Origin: Chamaea fasciata
Lineage: Eukaryota > Chordata > Aves > Passeriformes > Sylviidae
DNA length: 64,000 bases
Reading direction: 5' to 3'
Assembly: GCA_029207755.1 (NCBI GenBank)
Contig: JARCOQ010000243.1
Coordinates: 5,001 to 69,000, forward strand
Numbering within the stretch: position 1 is the stretch's first letter; every line of letters begins with the position of its first letter. This document shows, in pieces, positions 46,201 through 58,620 of the stretch. The notes below the pieces were generated by a model. It saw nothing but the letters and a program-made list of their open reading frames with translations, did not search any database and was not told where the DNA came from. Made by a program: the position numbers and the translations under genes.

Positions 46201-49200
46201 GAAGCTGAAACCCTAGCTGCCCTTAGACTGCCAAACACCCCCTGCAAACTGACATCCTGAACTTGGAGGGGTGAGTTTTGCTTCCCACAGAAAAGACCCA
46301 CCGTTCCTGCACAGAACTCTCGGCCACGGAGTGCGCTGCTAACTGATAAAAATAAGTTCAGCACAGGACTTCTGCCAGATCCAAGCATCCAGAAGCTGGA
46401 ACCCTTACTGGCCTTGGAGTGCCAAATGTCTCCTACAGCCTGACATCAGGAACCTGCTGGGGTGAGTTTAGTTTCCCACAGAAAAGACCCACAGTTCCTG
46501 CACAGAGGTCTGTGTCCCGGAGTGGGCTTCTGCGACTTAGAATTCTGAACAGTGCACATTACGCCCAGAACCAAGCTGTCAGAAGCTGGAACCCTAACTG
46601 TCCTTGGAGTGCCCAATGTCTCCTACAACCTGACATTAGGAACGTTATCGGTGAGTATAGCTTCCCACAGAAAAGACCCACCGTTCCTGCACAGAACTCT
46701 CGGCCACGAAGTGGGCTGCTAACTGATAAAAATAAGTTCAGCACAGGACTTCTGCCAGATCCAAGCATCCAGAAGCTGGAACCCTAACTGGCCTTGGAGC
46801 GCCAAATGTCTCCTACAGCCTGACATCACGAACTTAGTCGGTGAGTATAGCTTCCCACAGAAGAGAGCCACTGTTCCTGCACAGAGCTCTGTGCCCCGGA
46901 GTGGGCTTCTGCCACTTAGAATTCTGAACAGTGTACTTACTCCCAGAACCAAGCTGCCATGAAGCTGAAACCCTAGCTGCCCTTAGACTGCCAAACAACC
47001 CCTGAAAACTGACATCAGGAACTTGGAGAGGTGAGTTTAGCTTCCCACAGAAGAGAGCCAATGTTCCTGCACAGAACTCTCGGCCACGGAGTGCGCTGCT
47101 AACTGATAAAAATAAGTTCAGCACAGGACTTCTGCCAGATCCAAGCATCCAGAAGCTGGAACCCTTACTGGCCTTGGAGTGCCAAATGGCTCCTACAGCC
47201 TGACATCAGGAACCTGCTGGGGTGAGTTTAGTTTCCCACAGAAAAGACCCACCATTCCTACACAGAGCTCTGTGCCCCGGAGTGGGCTTCTGCCACTTAG
47301 AATTCTGAACAGTGCACATTACTCCCAGAACCAAGCTGTCAGAAGCTGGAACGCTAACTGTCCTTGGAGTGCCCAATATCTCCTAAAACCTTCCATAAGG
47401 AACTTAGGGGGTGAGTATAGCTTCCCACAGAAGAGAGCCACTGTTCCTGCACAGAGTTCTGTGTCCGGAAGTGGGCTTCTGACACTTAGAATTCTGAACA
47501 CTGCTGCACTTCTCCCATAGCCAAGCTCCCAGAAGCTGGAACCCTAACTGTCCTGCGAGTGCCCAATGTCTCCTACAACCTGACATTAGGAACTTCAGGG
47601 GGTGAGTTTAGCTTCCCACAGAAGAGACCCACAGTTCCTGCACAGAACTCTCGGCCACGGAGTGGGCTGCTACCTGATAAAAATAAGTTCAGCACAGGAC
47701 TTCTGCCAGATCCAAGCATCCAGAAGCTGGAACCCTAACTGGCCTTGGAGCGCCAAATGTCTCCTACAGCCTGACATCACGAACTTAGTCGGTGAGTATA
47801 GCTTCCCACAGAAGAGAGCCACTGTTCCTGCACAGAGCTCTGTGCCCGGGAGTGGGCTTCTGCCACTTAGAATTCTGAACAGTGCACATTACTCCCAGAA
47901 CCAAGCTGTCAGAAGCTGGAACCCTAACCGTCCTTGGAGTGCCCAGTGTCTCCTACAACCTGACATTAGGAATTTAGTCGGTGAGTATAGCTTCCCACAG
48001 AAGAGAGCCACTGTTCCTGCACAGAGCTCTGTGCCCCGGAGTGGGCTTCTGCCACTTAGAATTCTGAACAGTGTACTTACTGCCACAACCAACCTGCCAT
48101 GAAGCTGAAACCCTAGCTGCCCTTAGACTGCCAAACACCCCCTGCCAACTGACATCAGGAACTTGGAGGGGTGAGTTTAGCTTTCCACAGAAAAGACCCA
48201 CCGTTCCTGCACAGAACTCTCGGCCACGGAGTGGGCTGCAAACTGATAAAAATAAGTTCAGCACAGGACTTCTGCCAGATCCAAGCATCCAGAAGCTGGA
48301 ACCCTTACTGCCCTTGGAGTGCCAAATGTCTCCTACAGCCTGACATCAGGAACCTGCTGGGGTGAGTTTAGTTTCCCACAGAAAAGACCCACAGTTCCTG
48401 CACAGAGCTCTGTGTCCCGGAGTGGGCTTCTGCCACTTAGAATTCTGAACAGTGCACATTACTCCCAGAAGCAAGCTGTCAGAAGCTGGAACCCTAACTG
48501 TCCTTGGAGTGCCCAATGTCTCCTACAACCTGACATTAGGAACTTAGTCGGGAAGCATAGCTTCCCACAGAAAAGACCCACCGTTCCTGCACAGAACTCT
48601 CGGCCACGGAGTGGGCTGCTAACTGATAAAAATAAGTTCAGCACAGGACTTCTGCCAAATCCAAGCATCCAGAAGCTGGAACCCTAACTGTCCTTGGAGT
48701 GCCCAATGTCTCCTACAACCTGACATTAGGAACTTAGTCGGTGAGTATAGCTTCCCACAGAAGAGAGCCACTGTTCCTGCACAGAGTTCTGTGCCCGGAA
48801 GTGGGCTTCTGCCACTTAGAATTCTGAACACTGCTGCACTTCTCCCATAGCCAAGCTCCCAGAAGCTGGAACCCTAACTGTCCTGCGAGTGCCCAATGTC
48901 TCCTACAACCTGAGATTAGGAACTTAAGGGGGTGAGTTTAGCTTCCCACAGAAGAGACCCACAGCTCCTGCACAGAGCTCTGTGTCCCGGAGTGGGCTTC
49001 TGCCACTTAGAATTCTGAACAGTGTACTTACTCCCACAACCAAGCTGCCATGAAGCTGAAACCCTAGCTGCCCTTAGACTGCCAAACACCCCCTGCAAAC
49101 TGACATCAGGAACTTGGAGGGGTGAGTTTAGCTTTCCACAGAAAAGACCCACCGTTCCTGCACAGAACTCTCGGCCACGGAGTGGGCTGCGAACTGAAAA

Positions 49201-52200
49201 AAATAAGTTCTGCACAGGACTTCTGCCAGATCCAAGCATCCAAAAGCTGGAACCCTAACTGTCCTGCGAGTGCCCAATGTCTCCTACAACCTGACATTAG
49301 GAACTTAGTCGGTGAGTATAGCTTCCCACAGAAGAGAGCCAATGTTCCTGCACAGAACTCTCGGCCACGGAGTGCGCTGCTAACTGATAAAAATAAGTTC
49401 AGCACAGGACTTCTGCCAGATCCAAGCATCTAGAAGCTGGAACCCTTACTGGCCTTGGAGTGCCAAATGGCTCCTACAGCCTGACATCAGGAACCTGCTG
49501 GGGTGAGTTTAGTTTCCCACAGAAAAGACCCACCATTCCTACACAGAGCTCTGTGCCCCGGAGTGGGCTTCTGCCACTTAGAATTCTGAACAGTGCACAT
49601 TACTCCCAGAACCAAGCTGACAGAAGCTGGAACGCTAACTGTCCTTGGAGTGCCCAATGTCTCCTAAAACCTGCCATTAGGAACTTAGGGGGTGAGTATA
49701 GCTTCCCACAGAAGAGAGCCACTGTTCCTGCACAGAGTTCTGTGCCCGGAAGTGGGCTTCTGCCACTTAGAATTCTGAACACTGCTGCACTTCTCCCATA
49801 GCCAAGCTCCCAGAAGCTGGAACCCTAACTGTCCTGCGAGTGCCCAATGTCTCCTACAACCTGACATTACGAACTTCAGGGGGTGAGTTTAGCTTCCCAC
49901 AGAAGAGACCCACAGTTCCTGCACAGAACTCTCAGCCACGGAGTGGGCTGCTAACTGATAAAAATAAGTTCAGCACAGGACTTCTGCCAGATCCAAGCAT
50001 CCAGAAGCTGGAACCCCTACTGGCCTTGGAGCGCCAAATGTCTCCTACAGCCTGACATCAGGAACCTGCTGGGGGGAGTTTAGTTTCCCACAGAAAAGAC
50101 CCACAGTTCCTGCACAGAGCTCTGTGTCCCAGAGTGGGCTTCTGCCACTTAGAATTCTGAACAGTGCACATTACTCCCAGAACCAAGCTGTCAGAAGCTG
50201 GAACCCTTACTGGCCTTGGAGTGCCAAATGTCTCCTACAACCTGACATTAGGAACTTAGTCGGTGAGTATAGCTTCCCACAGAAAAGACCCACCGTTCCT
50301 GCACAGAACTCTCGGCCACGGAGTGGGCTGCTAACTGATAAAAATAAGTTCAGCACAGGACTTCTGCCAGATCCAAGCATCCAGAAGCTGGAACCCTTAC
50401 TGCCCTTGGAGGGCCCAATGTCTCCTACAGCCTGACATTAGGAACTTAGTCGGTGAGTATAGCTTCCCACAGAAGAGAGCCAATGTTCCTGCACAGACCT
50501 CTGTGCCCAGGAGTGGGCTTCTGCCACTTAGAATTCTGAACAGTGTACTTACACCCACAACCAAGCTGCCATGAAGCTGAAACCCTAGCTGCCCTTAGAC
50601 TGCTAAGCACCGCATGCAAACTGACATCAGGAACTTGGAGGGGTGAGTTTAGCTTCCCACAGAAAAGACCCACCGTTCCTGCACAGAGCTCTGTGCCCCG
50701 GAGTGGGCTTCTGCCACTTAGAATTCTGAACAGTGTACTTACTCCCACAACCAAGCTGCCATGAAGCTGAAACCCTAGCTGCCCTTAGACTGCCAAACAC
50801 CCCCTGCAAACTGACATCAGGAACGTGGAGGGGTGAGTTTTGCTTCCCACAGAAAAGACCCACCGTTCCTGCACAGAACTCTCGGCCACAGAGTGGGCTG
50901 CGAACTGATAAAAATAAGTTCAGCACAGGACTTCTGCCAGATCCAAGCATCCAGAAGCTGGAACCCTTACAGGCCTTGGAGTGCCAAATGGCTCCTACAG
51001 CCTGACATCAGGAACCTGCTGGGGGGAGCTTAGTTTCCCACAGAAAACACCCACAGTTCCTGAACAGAGCTCTGTGCCCGGGAGTGGGCTTCTGCCACTT
51101 AGAATTCTGAACACTGCTGCACTTCTCCCATAGCCAAGCTCCCAGAAGCTGGAACCCTAACTGTCCTGCGAGTGCCCAATGTCTCCTACAACCTGACATT
51201 AGGAACTTCGGGGGGTGAGTTTATCTTCCCACAGAAGAGAGGCACTGTTCCTGCACAGAGCTCTGTGCCCGGGAGTGGGCTTCTGCCACTTAGAATTCTG
51301 AAAAGTGTACTTACTCCCACAACCACGCTGCCATGAAGCTGAAACCCTAGCTGCCCTTAGACTGCCAAACACCCCATGCAAACTGACATCAGGAACTTGG
51401 AGGGGTGAGTTTAGCTTTCCACAGAAAAGACCCCCCGTTCCTGCACAGAACTATCGGCCACGGAGTGGGCTGCGAACTGAAAAAAATAAGTTCAGCACAG
51501 GACTTCTGCCAGATCCAAGCATCCAAAAGCTGGAACCCTAACTATCCTTGGAGTGCCCAATGTCTCCTACAGCCTGACATTAGGAACTTAGTCGGTGAGT
51601 ATAGCTTCCCACAAAAGAGAGCCACTGTTCCTGCACAGAGCTCTGTACCCGGGACTGGGCTTCTGCCACTTAGAATTCTGAACAGTGTAGTTACTGCCAC
51701 AACCAAGCTGCCATGAAGCTGAAACCCTAGCTGCCCTTAGACTGCCAAACACCCCCTGCAAACTGACATCAGGAACTTGGAGGGGTGAGTTTAACTTCCC
51801 ACAGAAGAGATCCACCGTTCCTGCACAGAGCTCTGTGCCCGGGAGTGGGCTTCTGCCACATAGAATTCTGAACACTGCTGCACTTCTCCCATAGCCAGGC
51901 TCCCAGAAGCTGGAACCCTTACTGGCCTTGGAGTGCCAAATGTCTCCTACAGCCTGACATCAGGAACCTGCTGGGGTGAGTTTAGTTTCCCACAGAAAAG
52001 ACCCACAGTTCCTGCACAGAGCCCTGTGCCCCAGAGTGGGCTTCTGCCACTTAGAATTCTGAACAGTGCACATTACTCCCAGAACCAAGCTGTCAGAAGC
52101 TGGAACCCTAACTGTCCTTGGAGTGCCCAATGTCTCCTACAACCTGACATTAGGAATTTAGTCGGTGAGTATAGCTTCCCACAGAAGAGAGCCACTGTTC

Positions 52201-55200
52201 CTGCACAGAGCTCTGTGCCCGGGAGTGGGCTTCTGCCACTTAGAATTCTGAACAGTGTACTCACTCCCACAACCAAGCTGCCATGAAGCTGAAACCCTAG
52301 CTGCCCTTAGACTGCCAAACACCCCCTGCAAACTGACATCAGGAACTTGGAGGGGTGAGTTTAGCTTTCCACAGAAAAGACCCACCGTTCCTGCACAGAA
52401 CTCTCGGCCACGGAGTGGGCTGCTAACTGATAAAAATAAGTTCAGCACAGGACTTCTGCCAGATCCAAGCATCCAGAAGCTGGAACCCTTACTGCCCTTG
52501 GAGGGTCCAATGTCTCCTACAGCCTGACATTAGGAACTTAGTCGGTGAGTATAGCTTCCCACAGAAGAGAGCCAATGTTCCTGCACAGACCTCTGTGCCC
52601 AGGAGTGGGCTTCTGCCACTTACAATTCTGAACAGTGTACTTACACCCACAACCAAGCTGCCATGAAGCTGAAACCCTAGCTGCCCTTAGACTGCCAAGC
52701 ACCGCATGCAAACTGACATCAGGAACTTGGAGGGGTGAGTTTAGTTTCCCACAGAAAAGACCCACAGTTCCTGCACAGAGCCCTGTGCCCCAGAGTGGGC
52801 TTCTGCCACTTAGAATTCTGAACAGTGCACATTACTCCCAGAACCAAGCTGTCAGAAGCTGGAAGCCTAACTGTCCTTGGAGTGCCCAATGTCTCCTACA
52901 ACCTGACATCAGGAACTTAGTCGGTGAGTATAGCTTCCCACAGAAGAGAGCCGCTGTTCCTGCACAGAGCTCTGTGCCCGGGAGTGGGCTTCTGCCACTT
53001 AGAATTCTGAACACTGCTGCACTTCTCCCATAGCCAAGCTCCCAGAAGCTGGAACCCTAACTGTCCTGCGAGTGCCCAATGTCTCCTACGACCTGACATT
53101 AGGAACTTCGGGGGGTGAGCATAGCTTCCCACAGAAGAGACCCACAGTTCCTGCACAGAGCTCTGTGCCCCGGAGTGGGCTTCTGCCACTTAGAATTCTG
53201 AACAGTGTACTTACTCCCACAACCAAGCTGCCATGAAGCTGAAACCCTAGCTGCCCTTAGACTGCCAAACGCCCCCTGCAAACTGATATCAGGAACTTGG
53301 AGGGGTGAGTTTAGCTTTCCACAGAAAAGACCCACCGTTCCTGCATAGAACTCTCGGCCACGGAGTGGGCTGCTAACTGATAAAAATAAGTTCAGCACAG
53401 GACTTCTGCCAGATCCAAGCATCCAAAAGCTGGAACCCTTGCTGGCCTTGGAGTGCCAAATGTCTCCTACAGCCTGACATCAGGAACCTGCTGGGGTGAG
53501 TTTAGTTTCCCACAGAAAAGACCCACAGTTCCTGCACCGAGCTCTGTGCCCCGGAGTGGGCTTCTGCCACTTAGAATTCTGAACAGTGCACATTACTCCC
53601 ACAACCAAGCTGTCAGAAGCTGGAACCCTAACTGTCCTTGGAGTCCCAATGTCTCCTACAACCTGACATCAGGAACTTAGGGGGTGAGTTTAGCTTCCCA
53701 CAGAAGAGAGGCACTGTTCCTGCACAGAGCTCTGTGCCCGGCAGTGGGCTTCTGCCGCTGAGAATTCTGAACAGTGTACTCACTCCCACAACCAAGCTGC
53801 CATGAAGCTGAAACCCTAGCTGCCCTTAGACTGCCAAACACCCCCTGCAAACTGACATCAGGAACTTGGAGGGGTGAGTTTAGCTTTCCACAGAAAAGAC
53901 CCACCGTTCCTGCACAGAGCACTGTGCCCCGGAGTGGGCTTCTGCCACTTAGAATTCTGAACACTGCTGCACTTCTCCCATATCCAAGCTCCCAGAAGCT
54001 GGAACCCTTACTGTCCTTGGAGTGCCAAATGTCTCCTACGACCTGACATTACGAACTTGGAGGGGTGAGTTTAGCTTCCCACAGAAGAGACCCACAGTTC
54101 CTGCACAGAGCTCTGTGCCCGGGAGTGGGCTTCTGCCACTTAGAATTTTGAACAGTGTACTTACTCCCACAACCAAGCTGCCATGAAGCTGAAACCCTAG
54201 CTGCCCTTAGACTGCCAAACATCCCCTGCAAACTGACATCAGGAACTTGGAGGGGTGAGTTTAGCTTTCCACAGAAAAGACCCACCGTTCCTGCATAGAA
54301 CTCTCGGCCACGGAGTGGGCTGCAAACTGCTAAAAGTAAGTTCAGCACAGGACTTCTGCCAGATCCAAGCATCCAAAAGCTGGAACCCTTACTGTCCTTG
54401 GAGTGCCCAATGTCTCCTACAGCCTGACATCAGGAACCTGCTGGGGTGAGTTTAGTTTCCCACAGAAAAGACCCACAGTTCCTGCACAGAGCTCTGTGTC
54501 CCGGAGTGGGCTTCTGCCACTTAGAATTCTGAACAGTGCACCTTACTCCCAGAACCAAGCTGTCAGAAGCTGGAACCCTAACTGTCCTTGGAGTGCCCAA
54601 TGTCTCCTACAACCTGCCATTAGGAACTTAGTCGGTGAGTATAGCTTCCCACAGAAAAGACCCACCGTTCCTGCACAGAACTCTCGGCCACGGAGTGGGC
54701 TGCTAACTGATAAAAATAAGTTCAGCACAGGACTTCTGCCAGATCCAAGCATCCAGAAGCTGGAACCCTTACTGTCCTTGGAGTGCCCAATGTCTCCTAC
54801 AGCCTGACATTAGGAACTTAGTCGGTGAGTATAGCTTCCCACAGAAGAGAGCCAATGTTCCTGCACAGACCTCTGTGCCCAGGAGTGGGCTTCTGCCACT
54901 TAGAATTCTGAACAGTGCACATTACTCCCAGAACCAAGCTGTCAGAAGCTGGAACCCTAACTTTCCTTGGAGTGCCCAATGTCTCCTAAAACCTGACATT
55001 AGGAACTTAGTCGGTGAGTATAGCTTCCCACAGAAGAGAGCCACTGTTCCTGCACAGAGCTCTGTGCCCGGGAGTGGGCTTCTGCCACTGAGAATTCTGA
55101 ACAGTGTACTCACTCCCACAACCAAGCTGCCATGAAGCTGAAACCCTAGCTGCCCTTAGACTGCCAAACACCCCCTGTAAACTGACATCAGGAACTTGGA

Positions 55201-55999
55201 GGGGTGAGTTTAGCTTTCCACAGAAAAGACCCCCCGTTCCTGCACAGAACTATCGGCCACGGAGTGCGCTGCTAACTGATAAAAATAAGTTCAGCACAGG
55301 ACTTCTGCCAGATCCAAGCATCCAGAAGCTGGAACCCTTACTGTCCTTGGAGTGTCAAATGTCTCCTACAGCCTGACATCAGGAACCTGCTGGGGTGAGT
55401 TTAGCTTCCCACAGAAAAGACCCACCGTTCCTACACAGAGCTCTGTGCCCGGGAGTGGGCTTCTGCCACTTAGAATTCTGAACACTGCTGCACTTCTCCC
55501 ATATCCAAGCTCCCAGAAGCTGGAACCCTTACTGTCCTTGGAGTGCCAAATGTCTCCTACAACCTGACATTAGGAACTTAGTCGGTGAGTTTAGCTTCCC
55601 ACAGAAGAGAGCCAATGTTCCTGCACAGAGCTCTGTGCCTGGGAGTGGGCTTCTGCCACTTAGAATTCTGAACAGTGTACGTACTCCCACAACCAAGCTT
55701 CCATGAAGCTGAAACCCTAGCTGCCCTTAGACTGCCAAACACCCCCTGCAAACTGACATCAGGAACTTGGAGGGGTGAGTTTAGCTTTCCACAGAAAAGA
55801 CCCACCGTTCCTGCACAGAGCACTGTGCCCCGGAGTGGGCTTCTGCCACTTAGAATTCTGAACACTGCTGCACTTCTCCCATATCCAAGCTGTCAGAAGC
55901 TGGAACCCTAACTGTCCTTGGAGTGCCCAATGTCTCCTACAACCTGACATTAGGAACTTCGGGGGGTGAGTTTAGCTTCCCACAGAAGAGAGCCACTGT

Positions 56000-57085
56000 T
56001 CCTGCACAGAGCTCTCTGCCCCAGAGTGGGCTGCTAACTGATAAAATTAGGTTCAGCACAGGACATCTGCCAGATCCAAGCTCCCAGAAGCTGGAACCCT
56101 AACTGTCCTTGGAGTGCCAAATCCATCCCATAAACTGACATCAGGAGACTTATGGGGGGAGTTAAGTTTCCCACAGAAAAGACCCACTGTTCCTGCACAG
56201 AGCTCTGTGTTCGGGAGTGGGCTTCTGCCACTTAGAATTCTGAACAGTGCACATTACTCCCAGAACCAAGCTCCCAGAAGCTGGAAGCCTGGCTCCCCTT
56301 GGACTGCCAAATGGCTCCTTAAAACTGACAATCTGAACCAGAGAGGTATATTTACTTTCCCCAGAAAAGCGGCCACCGTTCCTGCACAGAGCTCTGTGCC
56401 CCGGAGTGGGCTTCTGCCACTTTCAATTCGGAACACTGCTGCACTTCTCCCATATCCAAGCTCCCAGAGGCTGGAACCCTAACTGTCCTTGGAGTGCCAA
56501 ATGTCTCCTACGACTTGACATTAGGAACTTAGGGGGTGATTTTAGCTTCCCACAGAAGAGACCCATTGTTCCTACACAGAGCTCTCTGCCCTGGAGTGGG
56601 CTGCTACCTGATAAAATTAAGTTCAGCACAGGACATCTGCCAGATCCAAGCTCCCAGATCCTGGAACCCTAACTGTCCTTGGAGTGCCAAATCCATCCCA
56701 TAAACTGACATCAGGAGCCTGCTGGGGTTAGTTTAGGTTCCCACAGAAAAGACCCACAGTTCCTGCACAGAGCTCTGTGTTCGGGAGTGGGCTTCTGCCA
56801 CTTAGAATTCTGAACAGTGCACATTACTCCCAGAACCAAGCTGCCAGAAGCTGAAACCCTAGCTGCCCTTAGACTGCCAAACACCTTCTGCAAACTGACA
56901 TCAGGAACTTAGTCGGTGTGTATAGCTTCCCACAGAAGAGACCCACCGTTCCTGCACAGAGCTCTGTGCCCGGGAGTGGGCTTCTGCCACTTGCAATTCT
57001 GAACACTGCTGCACTTTACTCCCAGGTCCAAGCTGTCAGTAGCTGCAACCTTGGCTCCCCTTAGACTGCCAAATGACTGCAACCG
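56000..57085. repeat. Diverged right edge of the satellite
   Basis: Monomers decay toward 57085. One retains a minus-strand acceptor CAGTTTTAAG before GAGCCATTTGGCAGTCC (plus coordinates about 56304-56330), which mirrors a left-edge monomer near 16370-16400. The last recognisable piece is ACTGCCAAATGACTGC at about 57066-57081. Confidence 0.8.
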
Positions 57086-57555
57086 AGTTGCACATAGTGA
57101 ACGGCACAGAAAAAAGAAACAACACGGATGTGAACGTCCAGAAAATCTAACTGTTAAGTAAGAACCATCTGTAAGCATCACTGTTTATTAACTATCGCTA
57201 CCATTGTCTGTATACAGCTGTATGTTGCTTCTATAAAGACATAAGTGTGTGGAATATATGTCTTCCTAGAGTTAGAATTCAATTTGTTTTGATAAGTTTA
57301 TGATATGGGGATAAGACATAGAATGCCCTAGGGTGAGTTTATGCCGCTTGTATCCCCAGTCGCTTGTTCTGGACCTTTAAGACTGATTTTGAGAGCTAAG
57401 CAAGGAAAGAAAATGGTTGCAGTTTGTTTTAAGAAAACGACTTTCACTCCTCTGAATACCCTCTCTCGTATATTCAGCTCAAGCACAGACAGACTGCAGC
57501 ACAAAGATGTGCTTTGCTCTTGGTTTCAGCTAGTTAGGGCAGAGAAGTTCCCTCG
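57086..57555. other. Low-copy segment, no gene seen
   Basis: Leaves the satellite abruptly in composition and becomes AT-richer. No frame or RNA recognised. Confidence 0.5.
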
Positions 57556-58049
57556 CTATTTGTTTTCCTTTTTCTTAGGACTGTTTAAACCTGCTGCAGA
57601 CTGAAAAACCCAGAGCAGCGCCGAGAGCTGGCACCTGCAGCCCACGGGGCCTGCACCTGAGCATTTTATCAACACCAGAACAGCTGATAAGAGACCAAAA
57701 GAGCTCAGCTACAGCCCACAGCAAAGACTTTCTGAAGTTACCATCTCGCTTCAAAATAACAAAAAGTTTTATTATTTCATATTATTCATTCTTTATGCTT
57801 GCGACCACTTTGTTTGTTAAACAAATAGGTTTTCCCACTTTTCTCCAAAGAAATTCTTTGCAAAAGCAGTTTAAAAGAAAGAGACTGTTTAGGTTTACTT
57901 TCCAGAAGAACCCCATTCAAAGGTTTCCTCTCAAATTTACTCTAAACCCCGACAGCAACAAACAAATCAAACTACACAACAAAGAAGTCACAAATAAATT
58001 TCAATTAAAAACACCAAAACAAATCATTCCTAACTCAAGAAACCCATAA
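57556..58049 (+). other. Strong acceptor followed by a 157-codon open stretch
   Basis: A pyrimidine tract at 57556-57576 ends TTTTTCTTAG at 57578, an excellent plus-strand acceptor. From 57579 one frame stays open to a TAA at 58047-58049; the in-frame codon just before is the TAG of the acceptor itself. The first ATG in that frame is at 57795. The product is Lys/Asn/Gln/Phe-rich and matches nothing I recognise. Since the later part is almost devoid of G, TAG and TGA stops are rare and openness is weak evidence of coding. It could be the 3' exon of a transcript from the promoter near 13740, but the ATG in that first exon would run into a stop within about ten codons. Confidence 0.3.
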
Positions 58050-58620
58050 ACCTCAAACCATCAAAACAAAAATACCACTTATAAATACACACAAAACCAA
58101 AAAAATTAATGTAACTATAAACAATACCTTTCAAATGATCCATAAGTATAAAACATATACTGCAATCAAACAAGCCAAATAAATTAACCCCTATACTATA
58201 ATAAACAATAATCCAATTACAAATATTAGGAAACACAAAAAATTACCTACATTCCACTACCTCAACCCACCAAAACAAACACTACATACTCACCATGATA
58301 AAAGCCACCGCTAAATAAATAACCTCCCCTATACCTCACCCTACAGCCACTTCCACCATTGTAAACCTTAGAAAACATTTCCTTTAAAAATACAATATCT
58401 CACCAAAAAAAAATATTTCAACAATAAAACTCAGTTCAAAAACAATCTGATCTACATGTAAACTAAGAAACCTACCACCAAATAAATAGACCGTATCCCT
58501 TAGCATACACCATCTACAAACAAAATAAAACTACACAAAAAATTATTGAAAACGACCTTAAAACAACTAAACAGAAAAAAACTTTTAAAAATATTAAAAT
58601 TGCATCTAACAAAACCTCCA
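57955..58620. other. Strand-asymmetric G-depleted segment
   Basis: By hand count the 660 bases 57961-58620 contain about 27 G (near 4%) while C remains common and A is roughly half. The asymmetry ends abruptly at CCGGCCAGGCTGGCCCTAGG (58621-58640). No gene, simple repeat or mitochondrial gene is recognisable. Possible causes are G-to-A editing of a retroelement copy, or strand-biased mutation. Confidence 0.85.

Larger units (their letters stand above)
15550..57085. repeat. 190 bp satellite array, about 218 monomers
   Basis: Head-to-tail monomers of about 190 bp for 41.5 kb in one orientation. Landmark words recur at multiples of 190 (for example 17848, 18228, 20322). Four broad classes alternate: alpha (GTGTACTTACTCCCAC), beta (GTGCACATTACTCC), gamma (CTGATAAAAATAAGTTC) and delta (ACTGCTGCACTTCTCCCATA). 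Alpha, beta and delta keep an EcoRI site in TTAGAATTCTGAAC. Because 190 is not a multiple of three, frames of 60-166 codons recur on both strands but change phase at every monomer, so they are not genes. On the minus strand many monomers show an acceptor-like AG followed by GAG or GGGG and a donor GTAAGT about 61 nt later. On the plus strand most have GGTGAGT. I do not recognise the family by name. Confidence 0.97.

Noticed and set aside
15967..56893. Hundreds of 60-166 codon frames on both strands
   Set aside because: They recur with the 190 bp monomer, which changes frame at each unit, and appear on both strands at once. They mark the satellite, not genes.
15550..57085. Plus-strand exons of about 145 nt in each monomer
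   Set aside because: Pairing the plus-strand GGTGAGT with the next CACAG acceptor leaves introns of only 20-45 nt, below what vertebrate spliceosomes use; only monomer skipping could rescue it.
57955..58620. Nuclear copy of mitochondrial DNA
   Set aside because: The A/C-rich, G-poor strand resembles a vertebrate mitochondrial light strand in composition, but no mitochondrial tRNA, rRNA or protein segment is recognisable.
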